DNA of 64,000 nt from positions 30,736-94,735 of the forward strand of contig JAWPHD010010338.1 in the NCBI GenBank assembly GCA_037043455.1, given 5' to 3'. Positions 53,702-64,000 of the stretch are shown here, one piece after another (the first letter of the stretch is position 1; each line of letters begins with the position of its first letter). The position numbers and the translations under genes were made by a program. Below the pieces are notes generated by a model. It was not told where the DNA came from, searched no databases, and saw nothing but the letters and a program-made list of their open reading frames with translations. The stretch is from Cyrtodaria siliqua. Taxonomy: Eukaryota; Mollusca; Bivalvia; Adapedonta; Hiatellidae.

Positions 53702-56700
53702 AAGTTGTGATCTCGACAGTCTGTCATGATCTTTGTCATTCAAACTAACAGAAGGAGAATGATCTGGTAAGTGAATGCTATTTTCACTGTAGTCCGTCTG
53801 ACATTCAAGAGATTTGTTAACCTCTGTATTATAAGACTGACAAATAAAAGTATCAGCCGAGTTAATATCAGAAGAAAGATCGTTCTCAATGATTCCACAT
53901 TGATCGGGTCACCAAGAAAACAAACAGCATGTTGGGCTTCCTGCGACGAAAGCTGAAGTCCAACAACGAGGAGACAAAGACGAATGCCTACATCAGTATG
54001 GTTAGGTATAACCTGGACTTACTAATGTGCTACAGTATGGAGTCCCCACCACAAAGATCAGATACGGAAAGTGGAGATGGTCCAAAGACGAGCTGCTCGT
54101 TATACCACCCACAGATACAGGAACACCAGCAGCGTATCAAACATGCTTGAACATCTGAAGTGGGAACCCCTTGAAAGCAGGAGATCCAAATTGCAATTGA
54201 CCGTGCTTTACAAGGTGGTTAATGACCTAGTCGACATCCCAGCATGCGACTACTTAACACCATCCACAGCGAGGACCAGATCAGCCCATTCAAAGAAGTA
54301 CAGACAGTTTTCAACTTCTTCATGTCTACAAACACAGTTTCTTCCCCCAGGACAGTACCCCTGTGGAACTTTCTTCCAGCCACCGCGGCTGAGACTCCCT
54401 CCTTGGTATCCTTCAAGAGGGAGCTATCCACTATCTACTACTAAGTCAGGGCCCATTCCAGTTGTCAAGTAGGCCATCGATCTAGAGCTATGCCGGCGGG
54501 GACGTATGGGCCCTGGTACCGCCACGGAAGCCGGATTGGTTTAGTACTCGATGGGTGAAAAGCGATTGGGAACACTTTCTTCTTTCTTTCTTTTTATTAT
54601 GTATACCCCAGCCCCAAACCATATTTATTATTGAATTTATTATAAATTTGTTAAACCCTCTAAATGGTCCGTGTGTGATGTCTTATTTCTTTCTTTATTT
54701 TACTTCTGTCTATCTATCATCTCTTTTATTTCATCTTCTTAGGATTACTAGCGAAGTCACTTCCGTTGAGTTATGGTCAAAGATGATAGTTCAACGTACA
54801 CATGTAGATGTAGATGTAGAATGGCTCTTTTTGCCATACTCTTAATTGAGCTTATGTTATTTGTTGTATTATCATGCCGACGTAAAATAAAACGTTGTAT
54901 CTTGTATCTAACTGCACAAACCGGATACAAATCAATGGGATGAAAGGATTGATCCAAAGAAAGCTTGTCAGATACAAGTGAAATAATCGCGACCTTATCT
55001 CCAGCTAGGTCATTGCCTAATAACAAATGGACACCTTCAAATGGCAAAGAAGATCTTATTCCCACAGTCACAGGTCCAGTAACCAAATCTGATGACAATT
55101 AAATATTATGGACATGGGGCAGTCAAATAACCGCACTCTACCCCTTGAATAAGTCCATTAGTACCAGAATAAGTCTTCTCAGAAAAAGGCAGAATATCGG
55201 GCCGAAGATATCTGCTAATAATAATGATTGAGAAACTCCTGTGTCTCGCAGATAGTCTTGGTCGTATCACCAATTAGTGATATAGAACCTTTAGACATGA
55301 CTGGTTCATAAATCTCCATAAAAGAAGCAGACTGGGATTGTATGAACTCATAAATTGCATTGTTTCCAACATAAAACTGGGGTTTGGACCGTAAAGAGGT
55401 GAGACCAGTAGGTTTTACACCTTCCTTTTCAAAGTAAAGCACTCATAAATGAGGTGGCCTTTCTTTTTGCAATAATTGCAAGAAATTTGAGATAAGGATT
55501 TTAATCAGTATTCTCATTATATGCTTGATGGTTAGAAATACTAGTAGTTAATGTACTAGGCTGAGATTTAGAAGTACTGCCGTACGCCTGAGATGGTTGC
55601 TTAAATGAAGAATGCTGCAGAGGGCTTGATTTTTGAACAGGAGAAACCTTGTGAGTTAGCGAATAATCATCCGCCAAACATGCAGCATCTTCCAAAGTTT
55701 CAGACTTTTGCTCATCTAAATAGGTTTTAACATCATTGTTAATGCACCTTTTTTAACTCTTCAGTTTTAAATAAGTTGCCATTACTTATCATGATTGCGC
55801 TTAATTTTCTTGGATGCACATCATCTATCAAATAATTGTTCTTTGGTTCGAGCAAATTCAACATGAGTTTGATCATGGTCCTTTTTACAATTTCTAAAAC
55901 TTTGCCTGTACGCCTCATGGACCAATTCATAAGCCTTCAAGATCACTTCTTTGACAGTATCGTAGATAGAGATTTGTTCTACTGTCATTTGCGTGTAAAT
56001 TTCACGGGCTTTACTAATTAAAACGCTCTGTAAAATTAATGTCCAATGTTTTTTTGGCCATTTAAAATTGTCAGCAAATTTCTCAAAATGGAGAAATATT
56101 TGTCAACTTCCTTTTCTTGAAAAGGTGGTACTAATCTAATATGCTTTGTAACATCAAACGTAGCAGATGAGTGGGTGGGATGTGTTGCTGGAATTGCCTT
56201 GCTTGTCATCTCTAATTCAAATTCTCTCCTTTTTCCTTCTTCCTGTAATTTCATTTCGTTTTCTTTCATTTGTATTTCTTTTTCTCTTATTTCATTTTCT
56301 AATTTCAATTTTTCCAATTCTCTATTTATTTTTCTCATTCTCTTTCTTCATCTTCTAGTTTCCTCAATACAGTTTCTTTTATATTTTGTAATTCAATTAT
56401 TTTAATTTTAAATCATATTCTGTTTTCACCAACAAATTTAATGCTTCCTCTCCAAAAATGTCTTAATCAACCAAAAATTTCACCAAAATATTTTTAAACT
56501 CAGATTTTCTAGAAGATTTACATTTCGATAACTTATATAATTACAAAGTTTTGCAAGCTAGAGCAATTCATCAAACTCCTCCTGGGTAGGCGTAGCAACA
56601 AATCTATTTTGATTGTAGCTGGTTTCACTCTTTATAATATTGAAAAGGTACACAATGTGCAATTATTTTTGTGCTTTTATTAATTATTTGTTATTTTATT

Positions 56701-56770
56701 ATTGCCAAACGCAATGTATAAATGATTAAAGCACCGAAAATGTTTCTATCGGGATCGAGACCCCAATTTA
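53690..56770 (-). mobile_element. Decayed Ty3/Gypsy-like gag-protease remnant
   Basis: Read on the minus strand, short broken frames show a Lys/Glu-rich coiled coil (about 56340-56050), a gag capsid-like stretch (55930-55690), a basic linker (55690-55500), a protease-side fragment with the motif LLGNDLAG (about 55000-55040) and a post-protease linker (53925-53700). There are multiple frameshifts and stops, and RT and integrase are absent. A LINE interrupts it at about 53925-54905. The right boundary has a PBS-like GGGGTCTCGATCCC next to a TGTTACA LTR edge. It cannot encode an active element. Confidence 0.7.
53925..54905 (+). mobile_element. 5'-truncated LINE fragment inside the Gypsy remnant
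   Basis: Three overlapping frames (53929-54150, 54071-54300, 54244-54441) together show the region after an RT domain: EMVQRRAARYTT, LKWEPLESRRSKLQLT, FFMSTNTVSSPRTVPLWN, ending STIYY and a stop. Two frameshifts break it. The 3' UTR runs to AAAATAAAACGTTGTATC. The domain order fits the Jockey/CR1-type non-LTR group. Gypsy-type sequence resumes on both sides. Confidence 0.75.
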
Positions 56771-57350
56771 TGTTACAAGTTTTAAATGTAACGAGAAAGG
56801 AAGCAAATCCAGCAACACACACATATAATTAACTCATTTATTTACATAAAATATTCACTTACAGAATACACAAATCCAATTTTTCAGTAATATCAAATTT
56901 TTGAATTAAGTCCAAATAAAATATTTCAATGTTCCTTTAATTCACATAAGCAAGTATGTGTTTAATCGTAAACAGTAAGTGTCTCTTTAATCCAAATGGT
57001 AACTGTTCTTATTTCCAATATTTCCGATTTAGTCCAAATATCCAATTTCACTGTTATTGGGAATGAGCACAGTAATAATTAAATCCTACATATTTTATAT
57101 TTTAAAAAGCATCCAATTCAAAATGAATGTTTTACTGAATACTAATCATTTAAACACTGGCAATAACTCTGATATATACCAACTTCCACGATAAAGAAAC
57201 AGAAACAATTAGTTAGTGATGAACTATCAGAAAGCAAAAAAACACATCGACCAAATGCAAATATAATATATATCAAAACTGTTTTGAAGAAAATAATTCA
57301 ACTATCGGTATATGATCTGTCTGCTTTAATTGTCACAAGCGCTTTCACCA
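56771..57350 (-). repeat. Putative LTR of the Gypsy remnant
   Basis: It begins TGTTACAAGTTTT at 56771 directly beside the PBS-like sequence, as an LTR edge should. The outer end is not identified and no second LTR is in the window, so the extent is a guess. Confidence 0.35.
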
Positions 57351-57700
57351 TTTATAGGGATCTTCATGGTGATTCAGACATTTTGAGTTTGAGCACAATA
57401 ATAAGTTTTTTTTGAGCTTTTTATACATATATCTATAATGCTAAAAATATATGTGATTTAAAACTAGATAAATACGTATTTTGGAATAAGAAAGTAATAA
57501 CAGAAACCACCAATAATATTTAAACGTTTAGTAAAGCATACTGTTTGATTATTTTAATCTAGAAAGCAGTTTGAAACATTTAGAAATACATCAAAGTTGA
57601 CATTTCTTGTCATTTCAACGTTCTCTTACATTTTGGTATTGCTTTATATTCAATAAAAGGCAATTACGTATTAGAATTTGAAAGGCTTACTTATTGCTGG
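57351..57700. other. Unrecognised AT-rich sequence
   Basis: Nothing supported. Confidence 0.4.
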
Positions 57701-58025
57701 CGATAAGATATGAAACTTTTCCGAGATATTATTGAAATAAACATTCTAAACAAGTCTGGTAAAAATGAAAAATGAATGATTTAGAGAGTTAATTAAGCAA
57801 AACATAGCTGTCTTTGATGTAAACAATCTGATGGAGTTTGATGTTGTTATCAAAGCTTTTACATGATACACCTTGAACAAGTTTGGTTGGTATAAATCGA
57901 ATCAAAATTGATGGAGCTAGAGGCCCAGTTGTTTAGCATTTTTTACTAATTCAAGGGCCAGAGCTCTGCTGTTTTTAGTCTGACATGTCCACAGAACTTT
58001 ACTTCTATGACCAACATAACGTCAT

Positions 58026-58235
58026 TTATCATGCAGATATGCACTGTTCTGCCTAATAAAGGAGTTACCTAATAACTTTTACTTTATTAGGCACTGAACA
58101 ATAAAGCAAATCAATGCGAAATCCCTCAGCGTTTATTGTACGTAACGTTATATGACGTCATGCACGTAACGTTGCCTGACGTCATAAAACAAACAAAAAA
58201 CAACAACATGGCGGCGTCCTCGATAAACGTAACAT
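58026..58235. repeat. Dispersed repeat with CRE and YY1-like motifs, copy 2
   Basis: Matches 2028-2225. It has two TGACGTCA palindromes (58153-58160, 58177-58184) and ACATGGCGGC near 58206. Confidence 0.7.
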
Positions 58236-58624
58236 TCTGAGAAATAGGTAATAATAGTAATTCATACAGAAAATGTGGATAATCTACATGATAAATAGAA
58301 TATTATGTCAGTGCCTTTTTCTATCAAGTTTATTAGCCGAGCCATTCTTCGTTTTCGTGCCGAGCCAATAACTGCCTGAATAAAATTGATAGTAAAAGGC
58401 ACAGACATAATATTCTATATATAATAAAATATAAAATAAAAATGGGGAATGGGTAGATCTGTCAAGGTCGTTGCGCTCCGGGCGAGTATAGATGGGTGTG
58501 AGTCAGATATGACTAATCCTCAAACTTGTCCGAGCTTTCGCCAGTCGTCAATATTAACACTACTGTCCACTATTGGTCAATATCAGAAGCAAAATGAAGA
58601 TGCTAGAATGTTGACAAGACAAGA

Positions 58625-58662
58625 TTTTTTTTATTATTATTATTATTTATTAAGTATTATTA

Positions 58663-58696
<34 letters not shown>

Positions 58697-58700
58697 ATCA
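58625..58700. repeat. (ATT)n microsatellite
   Basis: ATTATTATT runs with interruptions. A shorter run is at 59090-59105. Confidence 0.9.
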
Positions 58701-60052
58701 AGGGCTTTAAGTCTAGTGTTTATTTCCTGGTATTGATGTTTTTCAAACTCGTCTGTACTTTTATCCGTATATTATTTCGGATGCAAAATGCAGGTGGAAG
58801 AAGTGTGTTGAAAAGTCAAAATAAATAAGTTTTCATCAAATTAAGGGTCAAACATGTGTTTAGTAAAGATCAGATGAAACATGAAGAAGATACTGAACTG
58901 ACCGAGCAACATATAGTATTTGTCAATAAACCAAGTTCAATAACTCTGGTGAAAAATTTCCGATAAAGTTGGGTTTCGAACTTTTCCGAGCTTTCGTCAA
59001 TCGTCAATATTAACACTACTGTCCAATATTGGTCAATATCAGAAGCAAAATGATGATGCTAGAGTGTTGACAAGACAATCAATAGCTTTTATTATTATTA
59101 TTATATTAAATCAAGGGCTTTAATTCTAGTGTTTATTTTCTGGTATTGATGTTTTTCAAACTCGTCTGTTCTTTTATCCGTATATTATTTCGGAATGAAA
59201 AATGAAGGTGGAAGAAGTGGGTTGACAAGTCAAAATAAATAAGTTTTCGTCAAATTAAGGGTTATACCTCCAATGTTTTTTATATGATGTTAATAGTTTT
59301 AAACTCGCCCGAGCTCTATTAATATTAAGATTCAGGCGAAGTTTTGAAATTATAAAATGCAAAATGAAGGTGGTAGTGTGTTGACAAGTCAAAATGTAGT
59401 TATTGTTTATTAAAGGGTCATATTTCTAGCATTTTATCTCTGCTATAATTCATGTGTTTCGAACTCGATCGAGCTATACTTAATGTTAAGATTCTAAGTC
59501 CAGACTCTATTGTGCCCATCGCGTCAGGTATACCCTGACGTGTTCGTTGGCGGACGGACTATAAACCTTAGAATTACACACACACACACAATGTTAAGAT
59601 TCTGGCAAAGTCTGGTAAAGATTTGATGCAAAATGAAGGTGCTAAAGTGCTGACAAGACAAAATATAAAACTTTTCATTAAATCTAGAGTGTTGACAAGC
59701 AAAATGTCGTGTCATAATTCTAGCATTTTATCTCTACTATTGTATTGATGTTTTTCGAACTCGATCGAGCTTTTATTTATTTTAAGATTTTGGCAAAGTT
59801 TGATAAAGATTTGATGCAAAATGAAGATCCTAGATTGTTGACAAGTAAAACTATACATTTTTCATTAAATCAAGGGCCATAACTGCCAGTAGAGCTAAAA
59901 CTAGTTGAGAAACATAAACGCCATAAGTTGCTCGGGGAACATCATCGTCTAAGTGGGAATACTTAACAATGTGAACATTGAAATATCTCTCATAATATTT
60001 CTCTATTTTCAATAGAGAGAAGTAAATCGAGAAAAGAAGCGATGACTGTAAA

Positions 60053-60304
60053 GTCTTTGTCTGCTTGTATGGTGGTTTACGTCCTTTTCAACACAAGCAA
60101 GGTTATATATGACGGTCGATTTTCAGTGGTGGAGGCAGACCACCCACTTTTCCTGGGTAAAACCAGTACTGTACACCACCCGCCATCCGTAAGAATCGAC
60201 ACTTCCTCACTTACAAGTCGGGCTTCCAGTGGGATTCGAACCCGCTGCGGTGAGAGGCGAAGGTTTACGACGCGACGTCGTTAACCATTCGGCCATGGAG
60301 ACGC
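60053..60304 (-). mobile_element. tRNA-derived SINE, near complete
   Basis: On the minus strand, the head has an A-box-like TGGCCGAATGGTTAA (60295-60281) and a B box GGTTCGAATCC (60242-60232), with a long variable arm as in Ser/Leu tRNAs. It is followed by the body GTCGATTCTTACGGATGGCG, CAGTACTGGTTTTACCCAGG and a tail region near 60055. Related copies lie at 2295, 25295 and 62584. Confidence 0.85.
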
Positions 60305-60584
60305 AGTTACCAATTTACTATTCGAATGGCTGCCAGCGGTGTTGTTCCGATTAATCGATTTAATCAAAAATCGGTCAGTTAAGGCTGTTTTCCGATTAAT
60401 CGATTACAATTTGTTCATGATCAAGTTTACTTGTTTGTTGCAAAAGTATGTTTGTGGTGTCGCATACCTGTTTGTGGTATCGCATACTTGCTCCTATTTA
60501 TCGTTGCCATTGTTGTTTGTTTTAAATGCGTGTTTTGGTTGATCAATATTCTGTGAATGCTTCACTTCCTGTTCGACTTTGATA

Positions 60585-61295
60585 CCTACTTGTACATCAG
60601 GCATGTACGTACACGCTACATTATCTACTTGTATATTAGGCATGTACGTACACGCTACATTACCTACTTGTATATCAGGCATGTACGTACACGCTATACC
60701 TACTTGTATATCAGGCATGTACGTACACGCTACATTACCTACTTGTATATCAGGCATGTACGTACACGCTACATTACCTACTTGTATATCAGGCATGTAC
60801 GTACACGCTACACCTACTTGTATATCAGGCATGTACGTACACGCTATACCTACTTGTATATCAGGCATGTACGTACACGCTATACCTACTTGTATATCAG
60901 GCATGTACGTACACGCTACATTACCTACTTATATATCAGGCATGTACGTACACGCTATACCTACTTGTATATCAGGCATGTAGGTACATGCTATATACCT
61001 ACTTGTATATCAGGCATGTACGTACACGCTACATTACCTACTTGTATATGAGGCATGTACGTACACGCTATACCTACTTGTATATCAGGTATGTACGTAC
61101 ACGCTAAACCTACTTGTATATGAGGCATGTACGTACACGCTACATTACCTACTTGTATATCAGGCATGTACGTACACGCTATACCTACTTGTATATCAGT
61201 CATGTACGTACACGCTATACCTACTTGTATATCAGGCATGTACGTACACGCTAAACCTACTTGTATATCAGGCATGTACGTACACGCTACATTAA
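60585..61295. repeat. 36/39-bp minisatellite, open in frame on both strands
   Basis: About 19 units of TACCTACTTGTATATCAGGC + ATGTACGTACACGCTA, some with an extra CAT. Because units are multiples of three, long frames run through on both strands (for example plus 60557-61051 and minus 60904-60494), all of them repetitive. Each unit contains the palindrome GTACGTAC. Confidence 0.92.
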
Positions 61296-61448
61296 GTATC
61301 GTCAGCTCTGTAACATTAACTTTTAACTTATTTTAAAACAACGATTATTGTCAATTACATATATACATATCTTTCAAAACTTACACAAACAAATGTAATT
61401 CTCATTCTTCTTTTTACTTTAAATCTGACTGTCTTAAATTCTACATTA

Positions 61449-61706
61449 TATACTCAGTTGCAAAAGAAAGTGTACGCTTTGAAAAAACACTTTACACCCA
61501 TATCCCCTTTATCAAGCGACAGTCCTTTAGTGATTCAATATATTGAAAAACAAATGACAACATGATATTGGCAATATAATGATAACACTTTTGGTACCAA
61601 ACAGGACATATTCATTTTGGAATTTATACAATTAATTCTAAAAAATTCTCAGTACAAGCTTTATTTCGCAATTGAACTGTGTACACTTTCTTAGTAACTC
61701 AGTATA
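61449..61706. mobile_element. Mariner-like MITE
   Basis: TATACTCAGTTGCAAAAGAA and AGTGTAC at the left are inverted as GTACACTTTCTTAGTAACTC and AGTATA at the right, bounded by TA. About 258 bp, non-coding. Assignment to Tc1/mariner rests on the TA flanks and terminal style. Confidence 0.6.
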
Positions 61707-61864
61707 TTTATATCTACTAGGATGCAAAAATGAAACAATTCCGTCAATTAAAACTTATTTAAAAAAATAATTGTAAGACTTGAAAATGTCAACAAGCCAG
61801 CAAACATCTTTAAGCTAACTAGTGGACCGTTTTGTCTACTGACCGTTCTAACAGAGTACTCAAA

Positions 61865-62086
61865 TGCCAAATTGTCGGAACCAATCATATTTATTACGTA
61901 TAGTTTCGTATAATATTTTTTGAAATATCTTAACATTGTATGGTTTAAAGTTTTTTTCCTTATATAAGACTCGAACTATGATCGTTGGGTTCAGTAGACA
62001 CGTAGTAGACAGTTGGTTTGTTGCGGTATTAAATAGTATATAACAACTGCCACGATCTGCAATATGATTGGTTCCGATGATTTGGC
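61865..62086. repeat. Inverted repeat with 27-bp arms
   Basis: TGCCAAATTGTCGGAACC (61865) is inverted as GGTTCCGATGATTTGGCA (62069) with few mismatches, continuing AATCATATT/AATATGATT. Arms are about 165 bp apart; possibly MITE ends. Confidence 0.6.
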
Positions 62087-62583
62087 ATGTGAGCGATCTC
62101 CTAAGTCGATAACGCTGTCTGCACCGCTCTTTATGTTGCGTATTGTCATATTCATTGATCACGATTTAATATGCTCCTTTGATTTAGTTGATGGTGAAGT
62201 ATGAACGTATGATGCCATTGTGATGTGGTTTCTACAGGACCATTTTACTCAATCATATACGCGAGGCTGACTATTTGAAGCACATTTTAACACAAATGCT
62301 ACGTCTGCGTCTCAAATAATATGAATTTTCATTTAGCTAATATTGACTCTTTCGAACCCATCCCATTTTAAACTCGATTTACTAATTGATACGCTGACGT
62401 TGAGAGATAGCGTCCCAAATACAAACATACTTGCATTCTGTAGTACATACAAATCAAGTCTTACTTGCAGATATCGGTCTGGGAGGATTGTGCCAAAAGC
62501 AAATCGTAAAAACTCGGCCAATTTTGTCATTCTTCGGGATACGAGATGTTACAAATGGCGATTAGCTGATTTTATTCGCGCGT

Positions 62584-62702
62584 TTTTAGTGGAGGCAGAA
62601 CACCCACTTTTCCTGGGTAGAACCAGTACTGTTCACCTCCCGCCGTCCGTAAGAATCGACACTTCCTCACTTTCAAGTCGAGCTCCCAGTGGGATTCGCA
62701 AC
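62584..62702 (-). mobile_element. tRNA-SINE fragment (body)
   Basis: GTGGAGGCAGAACACCCACT to GTGGGATTCGCAACG, lacking the A-box part of the head and the tail. Confidence 0.75.
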
Positions 62703-62991
62703 GTGACAACGTCAATTGTTTATGCATCAGTTACACTTTTTGACGTCATTTGCTGCTTCTCATCAGGGCTTTATTTCAATTATCACCCCAGTTATCGCGC
62801 ATTCAAAGTAAGAAATTAACATTTAATTAACTTGAAAATGCGTACAAAAGTCTCATAGAATCTCTCAAAAGTCACGTAAAAATCGCCCTAGTCTAGATCA
62901 TCTGTGACGCTTGCTTGATTTCAAGACAAACGTATAGAACAGTTCTCCTAAACAAAGTTTGACTTTTGCCAAGTTTCTGGTATCGTTTATG

Positions 62992-63406
62992 AATTGAATT
63001 GAATTGGGTTTTAAGGCGCATCAACACATGAAAAGGTTATATGGCGCCTAACAGGCATGAACATGCCAGGCTCATCTTCCATGTACATCGAGATAAAATA
63101 TGGAAAATGGGCCTAGAACCTTCTCACCCTGAACTGCAGAGTTGCTACAAATTCTATCGTAAAAAAAATCCATTTACGCTGGAGCCACGTTTATTGTTTT
63201 TTCTTCCACTGCTCTTTTGATGCGAGCGAGATAGCACCTGAAACAATGCAGGGATCATGATGAAGACCTTTAATGAACATGAACAAAAAATGATAAAATG
63301 AACATGAATTTGGGGGGATTTTACCCCTCTGCCTACCCCTCCAAAGGGATCTGCAGTGACCCTATTATTTGCCCCGTGACCAAACGGGGGCACCCGGGAA
63401 CCACGT
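62992..63406 (-). mobile_element. SINE-like repeat, uninterrupted copy
   Basis: Same repeat as 19365-19662 plus 21854-21981, here without the HINE insertion. The junction reads GAACAAAAAATGATAAAATG at about 63281-63300. On the minus strand the tail is an AATTCAATTC run. Confidence 0.8.
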
Positions 63407-63414
63407 GGGTCGTA

Positions 63415-63467
63415 CAGACTGCTCCACAGCCGTCATTAAAATAGACATGCGCCGTGGAGCAGTCTAG
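63415..63467. mobile_element. 53-bp hairpin insertion with 8-bp direct repeats
   Basis: AGACTGCTCCAC and GTGGAGCAGTCT are perfect 12-bp inverted arms. The segment is bounded by GGGTCGTA at 63407-63414 and 63468-63475, which looks like an 8-bp target duplication. It abuts the head end of the SINE-like repeat. Confidence 0.6.
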
Positions 63468-64000
63468 GGGTCGTATCGTTTATGATTGGCTGTCGTTTAT
63501 GATTGGCTGAGACAGAAACACCTGCTATCCAGGCAGAAAGACAATAATTTATAAATAACAAAGAAGGAAACTTTATCATTATATCGACGAACTAAATGTG
63601 GATGGTGAAAAGTACTTCAATAAAAACAAAAAATACGGTCACGTGCTTCCGGTTTCAAATTTGTTTTTGCACAAACGGTCAAGAATGAAATAAAACGTTG
63701 TGCAAAGTACACATCATGAGAACTTATGTACTATTGAAGAAGCTTGCCTCCATATAGTCCAGCAACCCTCCCAATCTCTACCCAGAGTACACTCGTTCCT
63801 CATTTGACTCTGTCAACGTCAAAGGAAGTAGGGCGAACGGTTAGGTCGCGTGATTATTCAAAATGTTATTACGATGTTTATAATAAATCCCTTTGCGTGA
63901 TCTGCAAAGATAAAATATAGACCTATATTAAATAATTTCAATTTTTATTTCTATGATTTTTTTTTTTTTGTAATTTTCCGCTATCGAAACGCTATATGTA
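63468..64000. other. Unrecognised right-edge sequence
   Basis: A short direct duplication (CGTTTATGATTGGCTG at 63476 and 63493) is followed by unique-looking sequence. No exon is supported. Confidence 0.45.

Larger units (their letters stand above)
57710..59898. mobile_element. HINE-like element, diverged core, AGTAGAGCTAA end
   Basis: Phrases related to the 162-bp core (CAAGGGCCA, TTTCCGAGCTTTCGTCAA, AAATGAAGGT, TTGACAAG.CAAAAT) recur. Two ~410-bp blocks share GATGTTTTTCAAACTCGTCTGT (58735 and 59146). It ends CCAGTAGAGCTAA. It carries an internal ATT microsatellite (58625-58700) and the CRE/YY1 repeat (58026-58235). Confidence 0.65.

Noticed and set aside
60232..60304. Possible functional tRNA gene on the minus strand
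   Set aside because: The A and B boxes are tRNA-like, but the body continues into a repeated SINE sequence and no clean acceptor stem could be paired.
60557..61051. 164-codon plus-strand frame and minus-strand partners
   Set aside because: Pure minisatellite translation. No signal peptide, exon signals or non-repeat coding part. Kept only as a finding.
62343..62819. 158-codon plus-strand frame
   Set aside because: Its second half runs antisense through a SINE fragment and the first half has no recognisable motif.

Overview
This is an AT-rich metazoan genomic window with no bacterial features. Intron-exon structure, dense short tandem repeats and repeat families ending in GGCCAGTAGAGCTAAAA or CTCAGGTGAGCTAAAA suggest a marine bivalve mollusc, probably a heterodont clam. 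The species cannot be fixed from sequence alone.

One gene is clearly supported. It lies on the minus strand from the ATG at 49720 to beyond the left edge of the window. Eleven coding exons (49720 down to 1225) join in a single open frame of 590 codons, with matching phases and GT/AG borders at every junction. Exons 1-6 encode a kinesin-like motor domain. Exons 7-11 encode a coiled-coil tail that includes a DUF4472-like segment resembling CCDC78, the centriole-amplification protein of multiciliated cells. The motor keeps its P-loop (GESGSGKT), the YNE/DLL motif and DSKLTRLL. It has lost the canonical switch I SSRSH, and its switch II reads ELPGLE instead of DLAGSE, so it looks like a pseudo-motor. 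Coding sequence is under 4% of the gene span.

The introns are filled with repeats. Left part (1-7.6 kb, exons 8-11): a roughly 56-bp minisatellite grown from the splice acceptor of exon 9, decayed copies of exon 11, a 315-bp repeat element and a CRE/YY1-motif repeat. Intron 6 (7.7-27.1 kb): three tandem-repeat-bearing, Helentron/HINE-like elements, a 62-bp satellite and several TTAA-bounded MITEs, one carrying two nested insertions. Introns 4-5 (27.3-41.9 kb): a frameshifted relic of exon 5, 43-bp and 58-bp minisatellites with higher-order structure, and TIR elements. Introns 1-3 (42-49.6 kb): another HINE-like element, a TTAA MITE and a 330-bp dispersed repeat.

Right of the gene (49.75-64 kb) no host gene is supported. 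This part holds a presumptive promoter region, a GGGCTCGACGT-ended MITE, two 5'-truncated LINE fragments (one inside a decayed Ty3/Gypsy gag-protease remnant with a primer-binding-site-like boundary), an 81-bp inverted repeat, another HINE-like element, a tRNA-derived SINE, a 36/39-bp minisatellite open in frame on both strands, and an uninterrupted copy of a SINE-like repeat whose other copy at 19.4-22.0 kb was split by a HINE insertion.
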